Assembly (NCBI GenBank): GCA_037074615.1
Contig: CM073519.1
Coordinates: 24,139,001-24,203,000, forward strand
DNA: 64,000 nt
Direction of reading: 5' to 3'
From: Leucaena leucocephala
Lineage: Eukaryota > Streptophyta > Magnoliopsida > Fabales > Fabaceae
Positions within the stretch are counted from its first letter, which is position 1, and the number at the start of each line of letters is the position of its first letter. Made by a program: the position numbers and the translations under genes. Positions 47,861-60,337 of this stretch are shown here, in pieces. The notes beneath the pieces are model-generated. The model had not been told where the DNA came from. It made no database searches and saw nothing but the letters and a program-made list of their open reading frames with translations.

Positions 47861-50614
47861 AGAATAAATCAAAAATAGTTCAGTCTCATCTTTATTTAAA
47901 ATTAAATAAATGGGTAATTAAATCTGTGGGACGGATTTGATATTATTTTATTTAATTAGTTTCTTATAAAATCATACAATATATGATATTGTATTATTTT
48001 GGAATTAATATAAGATTAACTCCAAAATCCAATTCGGTTGACAGAGAAAAATGCATAGCATCCTATATATCTGATTTTAGGAGCTGCGTTTTAAAGAGAG
48101 AAATACACATAGAACAAAAAAAGGCCGAAGGGGACTCTGCAAAAGGTTTGCAGATAAGAAACTGCCAAAATAGAGACGGAGAGGACGAACTCTTGAGAAA
48201 GCCCTGGAGGGACAAGAGACGCTAGCACGTCGTTCGTGGTTGAAAAGCTGTTCGTGTGGATACCAGTAGAGGAAGCCGACCTGAGTCGTCGACTTCTTGT
48301 GATCAGAAAGGGAGCACGAGCCGCAGAGCGAAGCTGTGAACGTCGTGACCGAAAGCTGTGGAAGTCGCTGAGGCACATTAAGGGTAATACTTCTTCCCAC
48401 TTGACTTAAACACATACGGTAGATCCTGTCAAGGAATGGAAAAATTTTTAAATTAATTTCCGCTGCGTGTCTTCCAATTCCTTACAAGGGGAAAGAAGAA
48501 ATTAAAGTTAGAAACATACGATTGAAGCTTAAACAAGCTAGTTAAGTGATTGGTTGTTAAATCAAATTGATATTCTTGACTTTGCCATGGTGTACCCTAT
48601 TTAGTATGCACTGTTAATGAGGGAAAGAAATGGAATTTCAATGATTTAATACTTCCATTGAATTTATATGATGATTTTGTGTAGGATTGAAAAGGTTTTA
48701 AACCTTGGAAACATTAAAATCTCAAGATTGTAGTTTTTGAAATTCTTCACGGTTACTGTTCACTCGCATGAACAGTGATTGGAATTTCATAATTTTGATG
48801 GTTCCAATGGTTTTAAAATGAAAAGTTGTGTGGGGTAAAGTGGAGAAACAAGTATGGGAAGCATTAGAATCAAAATGAGAATTCTTGAAAGAATTGTATG
48901 CTTATGTTCAGTTCTGTACAACAGGCCATGAAGGAGCTAGAATTTCATGATTCTAAGCTCATAAATGGATTCAAAAGATGAAATTGTGTAGGGTAACGTC
49001 AATACATCAATTGGTTCAAGAGCCAAGTGGATTAGTGAAGATTAGAGAAAGTTATGACAATAAAGAGGGTAACAAAGTTAGTCTTGAAAATGGTTGGAGT
49101 TCATGAGTCCTAATGTGTTATGTGATGAATATGAATGTGTTTAGGACCTTGAAACATCCAAGAAGATGTTGGGAAGTGATGGACATAAAGGCTTCATGGT
49201 TGGAAAGCTAGGGAGCAAGTGCTAAAGATCAAGAGGAAAGCTTAAGTACAAGGTAGTGGACTTACCTCTTTATGTGCTTGATGTGGTATGCTTATGTGTT
49301 GACATGTATATGTTATTTGAATGATGTTGTGACATGATAAATGATGTTGAATGTATTGTGAATAACATGTTTCCATGGCCATGCACTTTATGTAAAAGTA
49401 TATAGCATTATGGCATGCCACTAATCAAAGAAAGTTTAATGGAATTACGTATCATGGACTAGCATCCATCTTGCATATTTAAGTGGTAATGTTTGCTACT
49501 GAGATTCCCTAGAATCTCACTCTTCCATAACCAACCAATTTAGGTCAAACATGAGGGAAAATGTATGCATGGAGAAGAGCTAAAGAATGGGAGGAAGGAA
49601 TGGAAGTAATTGAGATCTTAACATATGTTATGGATTATCTATGTATGTAAATACCATATAAGGTGCCCATTTATGTGATGAAACTATTTGTAATATTTAT
49701 GGTATATGTATATGATGTATATGAATATTGAGAAGCTTATTTGATGGCTTATGCATGCTGGAACAATTATTAAAAGTAAAATAAAGGAAACTGAAATGGT
49801 AAAATCATAGGTCCTAAAGCAGTTTTGTTGTGGCTTCAGTTTGACCTAGAAATAGAATGAATTATCTCATGAAATTTTATGAGCGTGTAGGGCACATCCA
49901 TAGCTTTAAGTGCATAGGTAGAATGTTTCATTTGGATGTGTATATCAAGAGAAATTAATTTTCAAAGTAAGGGACCAGAATCTATTTCCAGAGTTTTTAA
50001 CTAAATGAACACTAAATGTCAATGAATAAACTGTATTAACTAGATAATCATTTGGTATGTAAATTATTTTTCCCTTTAATTTAAATATTTTATCTTCATG
50101 TAGCTTTTTGAACCACTTCATTTCTATTTTTATAGAATTAATTATGATTTTTTGAAATATGTTGCATAATCTAGAATACCATATAAACAGTAACCCGAGA
50201 AGGAGAAAAATTCTAGATTTAGCTAATGGACTTCCAAAGACTTGTAAGTGGTTCTAAATGCTATTGATTGGTCTCTAAGACATATGAAAGTAAGGATGTT
50301 ACACATTACGTATCTTTCATGCCATATCATGGCATATTTGGCCAATTCAGGCTATATCATGGTCCGTCTTGCCTTGTCATAATGCATTCTTAAATACCAT
50401 AAGGCTAAAATTCTCTTTATCTTAGGACTTTGCTAGCTTTTAAGAAATTTCTTCTAAATATTTTCTTTGAAATCCATTTCATTTGGACTTGACATAAGGG
50501 TTCTAGTCTTTGACTGTTCATAACCCTTTCCTAACTTTTCATATCTCTTTCTATCATCTTACATAACTTTGTGCATATATGCCAAACTTCTATGGCATTT
50601 ACAACATTTCTATT

Positions 50615-50704
50615 ACTTCCCAGGCGGTCACCTATCATTGGGTTACTCTTGCCTAAGCACACTTAACTGACAAGTGCAGATATAAATCTGAAGCACTGGT
50701 GCTA
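50615..50704 (-). pseudogene. 5S rRNA-like sequence inside the retroelement (best overall alignment)
   Basis: The minus strand follows plant 5S rRNA for about 90 bases with almost no gaps. It begins TAGCACCAGTGC (5S CAGCACTAATGC). Box A reads AGTTAAGTGTGCTTAGGC then AAGAGTA (5S AGTTAAGCGTGCTTGGGC then GAGAGTA). Box C reads GGTGACCGCCTGGGAAGT (5S GGTGACCTCCTGGGAAGT). The least conserved part is between the start and box A. 5S genes are transcribed by Pol III from these internal boxes. Whether this copy is active is unknown, and no T-run terminator follows. Confidence 0.78.
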
Positions 50705-53360
50705 ATAGGCTATAATCCTAGTACTTTACTATCTTATACCCTTCTTATACTATCTCTTATGGGTCTATCCGGCCCTCTAATCTCTTTATCCTCATCTAGA
50801 GGATCTATTGGTCTCTCATTCTTATTCTCTACAATCTTATCATAGGGATCTCTTTATCCTGTTCCTCTTCCTTAGGGATATTATCTGCAGATTCATAAAC
50901 ATCTGTTATTTAAGACTAAAAATTTTAACTCTGATCAACAACTTTAACTTTAGTCCCTTAGTTCCTATTGCGTGTAAGAAGATTCTGAGTTCAGTCCCTG
51001 ATAGTAATAAGGATATCTGAAACTAAAATCATGGGTACTCTCTCTGTTATGAGTTAACCAACTTGTGAAGCTTTCTGTCTTAACTTTTGCCTTGGTATTT
51101 GACCTTCTAAAGAAATACTTTACTTATGGCTCAATACTTTCTTTCTCTAAGCTAGGTCTACTACGACCCTCGGGATCTATTGCGATCAATCGTAAGCCTT
51201 TTTAGGATCTAATTGTGACCCTGTGAGCCATACTAGGATCTACTTCAATCCTCCAGAATCTACTTTCATTCCGTTGTACTGTATTCTCATCTATGGAAAA
51301 CTTAAAATAACGGACAAAGTTACAAGGTTAATTACTACCACATAGTTGTTAACTCAACAAATAATTTCCCAAACATCATCACAGAAACCAATATTATCTA
51401 TCAAGACTTTACTCATTTTCACTATCACTCAAGAACTTCATATATCATTCCCTTCTTTCATAATTTGACTATGCCCATTACTGCAGAGAGCTACATAGGC
51501 TCTACCATGCACATATTTATCATGATCTATTTATTTTCTGGGCTCTATTTCAAGGGCAATCTAACTCTATTGCAAGGGCAATCTAGCTTTATTGCATAAA
51601 TGTTAATTTCTATTGTATAGACACTACTTCGTCTCAGAGCTACATTATCTTTCATAAATGCTTCTCATTTCATTTCATATTCATAGCATATCATTCATAT
51701 ATCTTATCCCTACTGAAGGGTATGTCCTTAGTACTATGATAATTTGTCTATAAATTCACTATTAGCCTTCATCCTTAGTCTTATTCTCTATCTAATTGAC
51801 TATCATTGTCTGACCATAAATTCCCATTCTATTCTTTTGGAATTAATTGGCTAACCATGACATTTGTCACTCTGTTATTTCTTTTCTATTGCTTTATCAT
51901 TAACAAATTGAATTATTTAATTGCATGTCATATGGTATGGGAGCAACATAACTTTCTCATCTGGTATACTCTACCCTGTATTTACTGTGCGAGGGGAGTA
52001 TTCATTTATCAAAGCATAATTTATCATGCATAATATGAAAGGAGTTGTAACTATTCATCATAACATATGGCAACATAAGCCGTATCATTATCACATAAAT
52101 CTGCTTAACCATCCCCCACACTCAAATTACAATTCAACAATCAACTAGGTAAACCTTAAAGCATTCTGTCTCTTAACTGCCAATTCCTGATTATCTATTC
52201 AGGAACCTGAGTCATTCACTTATCTCACTTAGGCTGCCACATTACCCTCTCACTAGGGTGTAGACTCAATCCTTCTTTACCCTTTCTTACATAGGAAATA
52301 GGGGAGTCACTTTATCTTTGAATCTGTGGCTATCTTACTTTCTTTAAACCTCATAAACTTCTTTTCTTATCTTACATATATCTTTTTCTACTAATCCTCA
52401 AAAAATTTATGAGGCAACTCTATCTTTAGCCTATATCTCTAATATCCTATTTATTCATTTAGGAATATGAGACAACTGACCATATCAGGCTATTTTATAT
52501 TACTAGGCTATATTCATTCTATTATAATATCTCTCATTGCCTGTAAGACTTCTGTGTCCCCAACCTGAAGGACTTATGTGTCCTTGGCCTGACTAAAATC
52601 TAACTCTAATCCATAATTGAGTCAGCTATTTTCTTTTAGCTAGCTAAGGAAGGGTCTGGCTTACATCTCTATGCCACTCATACTTTTAAGTTTTCCCACA
52701 TCCTCCTGGATTACTAACAGGCGAGAAGGTGTCTCTTATTAAACCTCAATGTTCATGTGGATGAACTTGGCTAAGTATTCATCAAAGGGTTTCTCTTTCC
52801 TTGCTTTAACCCTTAGCCTCACACTTATCTCTATCCCTTAATTCACTTTGTCTGTCTGTTTTAGTCTATTATGAGCTAGACTGTGGTTCCTTTCTAGTCT
52901 GTCTTTGGATCTTGACTACTTTAGGTCAATTGGATCTCATTCATCATTTAGCATTACTACTTCTATTCTCTAGGGTGCTCTACACTAGGTCTATTAGTTT
53001 TCTATCCCTTTGTGTTGGGGTCCCTCCGTTTTCCCTCTGATTTTGGAACATTAACTTGTTATCTATTAGCCACTACATCTTTAACCTTAAGCCATGTATT
53101 AGATCATTCTTAGGTGAGTCACATTCTAACTACTAACTCTTATGTTCAGCAAGGGACTAATTGCATAAAGTCTTTCGTAATGTAGATAAACTCCTAATGA
53201 TTATACGGAGGATCTACTTCTGAACATCTTCTTAAACTAATCTTCTAAATCCCAATACATCATACTGTTTAGCTTGCCTGCACACTGAGCTAAACCTCTA
53301 ACTGATAACTTCAGTGAGGTCAGCATCTTCATTCTTATCATAAGGTATCTGTGCATTCTA

Positions 53361-53600
53361 GTCACAACCTGAGTACTAGCTCGTCGCATCTCATATTCTC
53401 TATAATCTTTAGTCACGATCTTTTTCACTTACTCGTCATAACTTGGCAACTCTGTGTTCTTTAGTTACAACCATAGGTCATCTTCTATCATGACCTGACA
53501 ACTCTGGAGCTTCTTGTAGCGGCCAATGGTTTTTACTTGTCATGGCCAACAGCTTCTGTAAACATTTGTCGCGGCCTGTGATTTAACTCATCACGACTTA
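53361..53600. repeat. 51-bp palindrome array, 5 units
   Basis: Site starts at 53361, 53383, 53412, 53435, 53464, 53487, 53516, 53539, 53568 and 53590, alternating 22-23 and 29 bases. Most sites have lost CpGs. GTCGCGGCC at 53568 keeps its centre. An open frame at 53237-53428 (minus) crosses part of it, but the frame breaks where a unit is 52 rather than 51 bases. Confidence 0.82.
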
Positions 53601-54099
53601 ACTTGTCTATAACTTCTAATATTCTTGATTTTGATGAACTTGAGTCAATTGAAACTCATTCATACCTATACATCATAATCATACTAAATAGGGAACATAT
53701 TCACATAATGTTCAACCAACTATCATTTTATTATATCACACAAAACTTCATACTTCATGTCACCATAACATTTATACATACATTACATACATATCGATTA
53801 CATATTTGGGGTACATTGTAACTATCATACCTATGAGTAATTACTTTACTTTACCATGTTTACATGTTTACATTACCCCTCATCTCTTTTATGTTCTTTT
53901 CTAGGGAAATCATAAACTACACATACTTTTGTATACAGAAGTGCCAACCCTGTAATTAGTTAGCAGATTATTAGCCTAAACTCACTAATCTCTATGTGCC
54001 ATGTAGGGGTATAAGGCAGTATGTGACTTACTACCATCACATGCCAATCTGCTAGGGTTTAAACCTAATCCAGTTCAATACCCTCTATTGTATATTTGT

Positions 54100-54809
54100 C
54101 TATCAACCCTACTATGGCATTGAGGAATTACAAATAAACTATCTATTCTTGGTCTCTACTTCTATCCATCCCTTGACCTAGACTAAATAATTCACTCTCC
54201 ACATCTTTCTTGAGACTGATATGGTCAACATTATATATTTTTAACAAAGGAGGCTGGGGTAGGACTAGGAACATCACACTGATCTTTCACTATAAAGTCA
54301 TATATTCCTAGACTTTTGGGAATGGACAAGAGCTATCATAAACTCTGATTATATGTCTAAATTAGGGGATTATGGCTATTACTCATAACAACTCTGTCCT
54401 CATACTCTGGTGGAGGAAAAATACTATTTAATCTACCCATAATTCAACACCAACACTAAGCTTCCTCAGCCATAATCTGTCCTCTCGCATCAGGGGTAGA
54501 GGGAACTCCCACAAATTCATACTGTCTAGAGTCACTAGACTCAACCTCATCTGGTAAATACATAACTTCAGGCTCAATCTCTACATAATCTCTAGACTAT
54601 TGGTTTGAGTCTACAGAAACATCTATAGGATATTCTACTATAGCTCTCCCTGATTGATCCCCATTACACTCCTCTGAACTCTCTTAATTGTCTAGGGGAT
54701 GATCAAAGTCTGGATGTACATCATGTTCATTTATTACTACTGGCCTGGGGTCTCCCTTATTAACTGCCTTATTAACTAAGGCCTTTGAGTTATATTTATG
54801 AAATCCCCT
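54100..54809 (-). pseudogene. Decayed reading frame next to the primer site, second copy
   Basis: Aligns residue by residue with 32384-33109, but the start codon is AGG at 54807-54809 instead of ATG, and TAA, TAG and TGA stops occur. One TAG (after the VSVDSN-like stretch) is at the same place as in the other copy. After a frame change, a stretch matching ISLKKxVESEL and SLGQGMDRSRD is shared with the copy at 32384. The family is unknown. Confidence 0.5.
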
Positions 54810-54958
54810 GCATTATTTGCTTAGTTAAGAAAAAATAACTATCCTAACACATACCTTAACATAACAAAATACTTACTATTTAAGGTTAGGGTTTGGGAAT
54901 AATATCATATTAGCCTATAAATAATCTATTCAGAGCATTTCTTAAGCCAGAATTCTTT

Positions 54959-54970
54959 AGTTTGATACCA
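54959..54970 (-). other. Primer binding site, initiator Met tRNA type
   Basis: The minus strand reads TGGTATCAAACT; the first eight bases match TGGTATCAGAGC exactly. Three bases separate it from the LTR start at 54974. Confidence 0.8.
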
Positions 54971-57027
54971 AAATGTCACATCCTTAATTCCAACTCAGTT
55001 ATACTCAATTGGAACCCATCTGGCCTAATTACATAACCTTTAGCATCAAAAGGATGTATTTTCAAAAGTTGGTCTCTCGTGTACTGTTCATGCTACAGTT
55101 CATTTGATAATTCTAGAACATGTACCCATCTTTGAAAAATCATAATTAGATGTAAAAAAATCAAAATTAGGTGGTTCCAATTTCTAATAAAATCTCTTTC
55201 ATATATCTTTGAAGGAAAAGTGTAAAACTGAGATTCCATTGTCTCAATGAAATCAGTTTATTTGTTGAAAAATACTGTTCATTTGGTAAAATCTAGAAGT
55301 TCCAGTTTCCTTGCCTTAACTTCAAAAATTCATTTCTCTGTGGTTACTTATCCAAATGAACCGTGTTACCTATGGATTTGAAGCAATAGACGTTTAATTT
55401 AAGTCCACAAAATTTCATAGAAGAATTCGTTCATTTGCTATATACAATCCACACGTGAACGCTGTTGCCTCTAACCGCTCACTTTATCTCAATTCCATAA
55501 CTCATGTCTAATTAGAAAAATCATAATAAATTGAATTCTTACCCAATTAAGGAGTTGTTGGTGTTAATTTAAAGCTCTGTATATTAACTATAATCATGCC
55601 AACTTTCAAGTTCAAACTCGTTGATTAAGGCATCTTAAACATCATTATATCATCACGGCCTTAGAACACCAACACATGAACATTCAACTTGCAGTCCAGC
55701 ATGTGCTTCCATAATGTCAAGCAACTCATGTAACTTATTGTACAAGTTCAACCATCTATGCTTACCCTCTTTCCTTGAGAAATTCCAACACCTAAAACAT
55801 GATTATGCATATGGGAGGAATGAGATTTCATGGAAATCCCAATAGCAAGTTACACAAACCATAATATCATGCATGATTAATTGGATGCTTAACATGTTAT
55901 CATGAGATGGGAGCTACTTTATAATGGTACATAAGCAAACTCCAACATGCATATTGTCATGACATAACTTGCAAGGAGTTGCAATCATTCATAACTCATC
56001 ATCAACATGATGACACATTCTCATGCTTAACCAAACACCATAACCAACAAGCAAGCAAACAATTAAGCATACATAAAACTATAGTTAGGTATTCTTGCTA
56101 CCTCTTAGGTATCCTTGTCAAGATCTTCTTGATATGCTTTCCTTCATTCACAAATGTCAAAACCTAGCCATTACAAAGTAATATCAAGTTACAACTCAAC
56201 TTGAAACAAATTTCAATAATAGGTTTTCACTAACCTCCTTTCTTTCTCTATTTTATGTTTCATACTTCCACCTTTACAAAATAAATTATCATAGTTCACT
56301 TCCACATAATTTTTCATGTAGAATCAAAATATAAAACTAGAATTTCCAAAATCAAATCATACAATATGCTATAGTACCAAACCAAAGCAACCCTCTTGTT
56401 TTTCAAAAGTTTACATTTTAATTCTAATGCTTCAAATACTTGTTCTCCTACTTTATCCTCACACAATTTTCCATTCTAAACTCATTGGAAGCATCAACTA
56501 TCCATAACATAAAACTCATATTCTAACCATATATGGATAGCACCTCCAGAAGCCACCACAAGGGAAATAGGGAACAAAATCCCTTAAAATCAAGAGCTAG
56601 CTTGCTAGAATAAAGCTCAAGATCAAGGGAGATGATTACCTTGCTTTGTGCTCCAAGTTGTGTGCTTCTTTCTGGGTTGAATGGAAATTTTACAAGAGTT
56701 TCCCCATGGTTCACAAAGCTGCCAAAAGTGGTCTGAAATGAGGGGATATTTATAGAAAAATTTGGGTGGAAATGGATGGTCAAGGTTGATTTGTTACTAT
56801 TTGATCTAGTGGTCCATATTCATTCTTAAACCAATCTTGCCCTATAAGCCTTGGAATTTCCGTCATGCATGACATCATTAGGGCCATGTTTGGCTGGAAA
56901 AAGTTAAATCTACTGATAGGAAAAAATCCAGTCTAGTCCTGTACCGACAGAGCAATTTCACAAAAACTAGACTGTTTTTTGTTCCTAATTTTTATAATAT
57001 TCTAGGATATGTATTCTATCCTGGAAA

Positions 57028-60000
57028 TGTCATATCCTAATGTTTCCCTATCTATATAGTACTGATAGTGGAAAGAGGTTTAGAAAGAATTATGATGAAG
57101 ATCAGACGAAATAATAAAGGTTAGATAAGTCTTAAAGAAAGAGAAGGACCTAAACGCAAATTGGAAAAGGTTAAAGGCCAAAAGTTAAAGTAGAAATAAA
57201 TGTTGGGCCAAAAGTGGTAATTTTCAAAAGTTTAGGGACCTAAATATAATTAAGCAAAAAGTCAGGGACATAAATGTAATTATGGAAAAGTTCAGCCAGA
57301 AAAGGCTTAGAACTGCCTGTAAGTATTTCAGTCCCACATTCCATCAGTAAATAGAGGAAGTCATGCTGGGTAATCTGGCATGATACAGATATTTTATTAG
57401 GGCTCTAGACAGCAGAAGATTATCTGATAGTCTAAAAGTTATATGAAATTTTATCAGATTTCATGGACTTCAGATATAAGTAGGCAAATTACAGGAAAGT
57501 GTGCCCTACAGTGTCAGATGTCCTGGATCTGACAGAACTCCAGAAGAAGTTCTGTATAAAAAGTTATTCACATATCAGTGAATTTTGACGGGAGTTTGTT
57601 AACACCCGTGATCCGATAATGGAACTTATCGGTATGTAAGCCTGGATAGAATGAGATCAGATAACCTCATATATAGGCCCATAATGACGCCAAGGAAGGC
57701 CCAAAACCCAGGGTACCAGTCTATCAGTAGAAGGGGCCAGTGCCAGAAAAAGTGTGAAATTACGAAAATGCCCCTAGATGGCCAGATTATACCAGAGATG
57801 GATGAAGGATATTTTGGTCATCTGGGACAGGCTAAAAATGTGGCACATGGTATAAATATGATTAGTTGAGCCAATATATGCCCTGAGGCAGTATAAGAAG
57901 GGGTGAAATAACAAAAAGGGGTGATGGATGGCAGATAAATACTCAGTCTAACATTTTTAATGGCATGAGAAGCCTAGACATTAATTTTCAGGATAGAATA
58001 CATATCCTGGTATATTATAAAAAATTAGGAACAGAACACAGTCCGGTTGTTGTGAAACTGCACTGATTGGTACTGGATTGGATTGGAATTTCTCCAGAAG
58101 GTTCCTTGCGTGGGCAGCACGCCACCTAACCCTCTTAGGTGCCCCATGAGCTGTCCTACATGATGTCATAATTATTATTTTATGAAAAAGTTAAATCCAA
58201 GATTAAATGCGGGCCTTTAGATCAAATAGTAACTAAATCAATCTTGCCCATTCATTTTTCTTGGATTTTGGCTATAAATACCCCTCAATTCTGGTTCAGA
58301 ACCGTAAGCTCATGTACCCTTGGGGAAGCTCTTGCAAAATGGAAACTCAAGCCAAGACAAAGAAGATTAAAGGTTCTAAAGTTCAAGCAAGCTAGAGATT
58401 AAAGGTAAGCAATCTCTCCTAGCTTATTTTCCTTTGATTTGGGAGCTTGAACTTAGGGTTTTGATGGGAGAAAAGTTGAGTTTTCTCTAAGGGGTGGTGC
58501 TGCCCAAAGACCTTAAAGGAAAGGGGAAAGAAGAAATTAAAGTTAGAACCATATGATTGAAGCTTAAACAAGCTAGTTAAGTGGTTGGTTGTTGAATCAA
58601 ATTGATATTCTTGACTTTGCCATGGTGTGCACTGTTTGGTCTACACAGTTCATAAGGGATGGAAATTGAATTTCAATGATTTAATGCTTCCATTGAGTTT
58701 GTATGATGATTTTGTGTAGGATTGGAAAGGTTTTGAACCTTGGAAACATTAAAATCTCAAGGTTGTAGTCTTTGAGATTCCTTATGGTTACTGTTCACTC
58801 ACATGATCAGTGATTGGAATTTCATGATTTTGATGATTCCAATGGTTTTAAAATGAAAAGTTGTGTGGGGTAAAGTGGAGAAACAAGTATGGGAAGCATT
58901 AGAATCAAAATGAGAATTTTTGAAAGAATTGTGTGCTTATGTTCAATTCTGTACAGCATGCCATGAAGGAGCTGGAATTTTATGATTCTAAGCTCATAAA
59001 TGAGTTCAAAATATGAAATTGTGTAGGGTAAAGTCAAGACATCAATTGATTCAAGAGCCAAGTGGATTAGTGAATATTAGGGAAAGTTATGACAATAAAG
59101 AGTGTAACAAAGTTAATCTTGAACATGGTTGGAGTTCATGAGTCCTAATGAATTATGTGATGAATATGAATGTGTTTAGGACCTTGAAACATCCAAGAAC
59201 ATGTTGGGAAGTGATTGGCATACAGGTTTATTGGTTGGAAAGCTAGGAAGCAAATGCTTAAGATCAAGAGGAAATCTTAAGTGCAAGGTAGTGAACTTAC
59301 CTCTTTATGTGCTTGATGTGGTATGCTTATGTGTTGACATGTATATGTTATTTGAATGATGTTGTGACATGAGAAATGATGTTGAATGTATTGTGAATAA
59401 CATGTTTCCATGGCCATGCACTTTATATAAAAGTATATAGCATGATGGCATGTCACTAATCAAAGAAAGTTTCATGAAATTACATATCATGCATTAGCAT
59501 CCATCTTGCATATTTAAGTGGTAATGTTTGCTACTGAGATTCCCTAGAATCTCACTCTCCCATAACCAACCAATTTAGGTTAAGCATGAAGAAAAGGTAT
59601 GCATGGAGAAGAGCTAAAGCATGGAAGAAGGAAAGTGAAGTATTTAAGATTCTAGCATATGCTATGCATTTTCCATGTATGTAAATGCCATGTAAGGTGT
59701 CTATTTATGTGATAAACTTGTATGTAATAATTATGGCATATGTACATGATATATATGAATGTTAAGAAGCTTATTTAATGGCTTGTGCATGCTGAAACAA
59801 TTATTGGAAATGAAAGAAAAGAAACTGAAATGGTAAAAACGTGGGTCCTATAGCAGTTTTGTTGTGGCTTCAGTTTGACCTAGCAAATGAAGGAATTAGT
59901 TCACGAAATTTGTTGAGCATGTAGTACACATCCATATCTTTAAGTTCATAGGAAGAACGTTTCATTTGGATGTGTATATCAGGAGAAATGATTTTCCAAA

Positions 60001-60337
60001 GTAAGGGACCAGAATCTGTTTCCAGAGTTTTTGACCAAATGAACAGTAAACTTCAACGAATAAACTGTATCAGTTGGCTAATCATTTGGTCTAGAAATTA
60101 TTTTTCCCTTAAACTTCAAGATGTTATGTTCATTTAGCTTTTTGAACCACTTCATTTTGAGTTTTTTAGAATTAATTATGATTTTTCAAAATTTGTTGCG
60201 TAATCTGGAATACCATATGAACAGTAACCTGAGAAAGAGTAAAATTCCAGATTTGGCTAATGGACTTCCAAGGTCTTGTAAGTGGTTCTAAATGCTACTG
60301 AATGGTCCTTAAGACGTATAAAAGTAAGGATGTTATA
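57028..60337 (+). mobile_element. Solo LTR (3310 bp) nested in the 5' LTR
   Basis: Starts TGTCATATCC, ends GGATGTTATA (CA expected). It is flanked by GGAAA at 57023-57027 and 60338-60342. The TATA box is at 58273-58280 and donor-like GTAAGC at about 58407. It is collinear with 14944-18337, antisense to its host LTR. Confidence 0.9.
58273..58280 (+). promoter_or_regulatory. LTR TATA box
   Basis: TATAAATACCCC context, 1245 bases from the LTR start. TGATGTCA lies about 110 bases upstream. Confidence 0.65.

Larger units (their letters stand above)
46635..48486 (+). mobile_element. Solo LTR of a probable Ty1/copia element (1852 bp)
   Basis: Starts TGTTGGAAAT, ends CCTTACA, flanked by AGGGG (46630-46634 and 48487-48491). 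The sequence is unlike all other elements here. A TATAAAAG box lies at 47321-47328. Near the end is the phrase TTAATTTCCGCTGCGT, reminiscent of Ty1/copia LTR ends. That assignment is from memory of such motifs, and the strand is chosen from the TATA box and this end. It contains a 91-bp tandem repeat. Overlapping open frames at 48077-48415 are considered chance frames in a less AT-rich patch. Confidence 0.82.
45066..50303 (+). mobile_element. Solo LTR (3.38 kb) with a nested copia-type LTR
   Basis: Starts TGTCATATCC, ends GGATGTTACA, flanked by CATTA (45061-45065 and 50304-50308). The TATA box is at 46381-46388 and donor-like GTAAGC at about 46514. It is interrupted by 46635-48486. The rest is collinear with 14944-18337. 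It sits inside the internal region of the complete element. Confidence 0.9.
44147..54973 (-). mobile_element. Internal region of the complete element, purine tract to primer site
   Basis: The only internal region here that can be followed from end to end: 44147-45065, interrupted by an LTR insertion, then 50304-54973. Going in element sense it holds: primer site, reading-frame relic (54100-54809), palindrome array (53361-53600), a long featureless AT-rich part, the GGATCTACT phrases, the 5S-like block (50615-50704), the AGCTC repeats (44720-44815) and the purine tract. No protease, RT, RNase H or integrase motif was recognised in any frame, and no frame exceeds about 90 codons. Confidence 0.75.

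Noticed and set aside
48077..48415. Overlapping 112-, 95- and 80-codon frames on both strands in the copia-type LTR
   Set aside because: Several frames open at once in a locally less AT-rich patch is typical of chance. None has a recognisable motif.
44147..54973. Search for pol (RT, integrase, chromodomain) in the internal region
   Set aside because: No frame or broken frame showed recognisable catalytic motifs by eye. A profile search could still find remnants, so absence is not proven.
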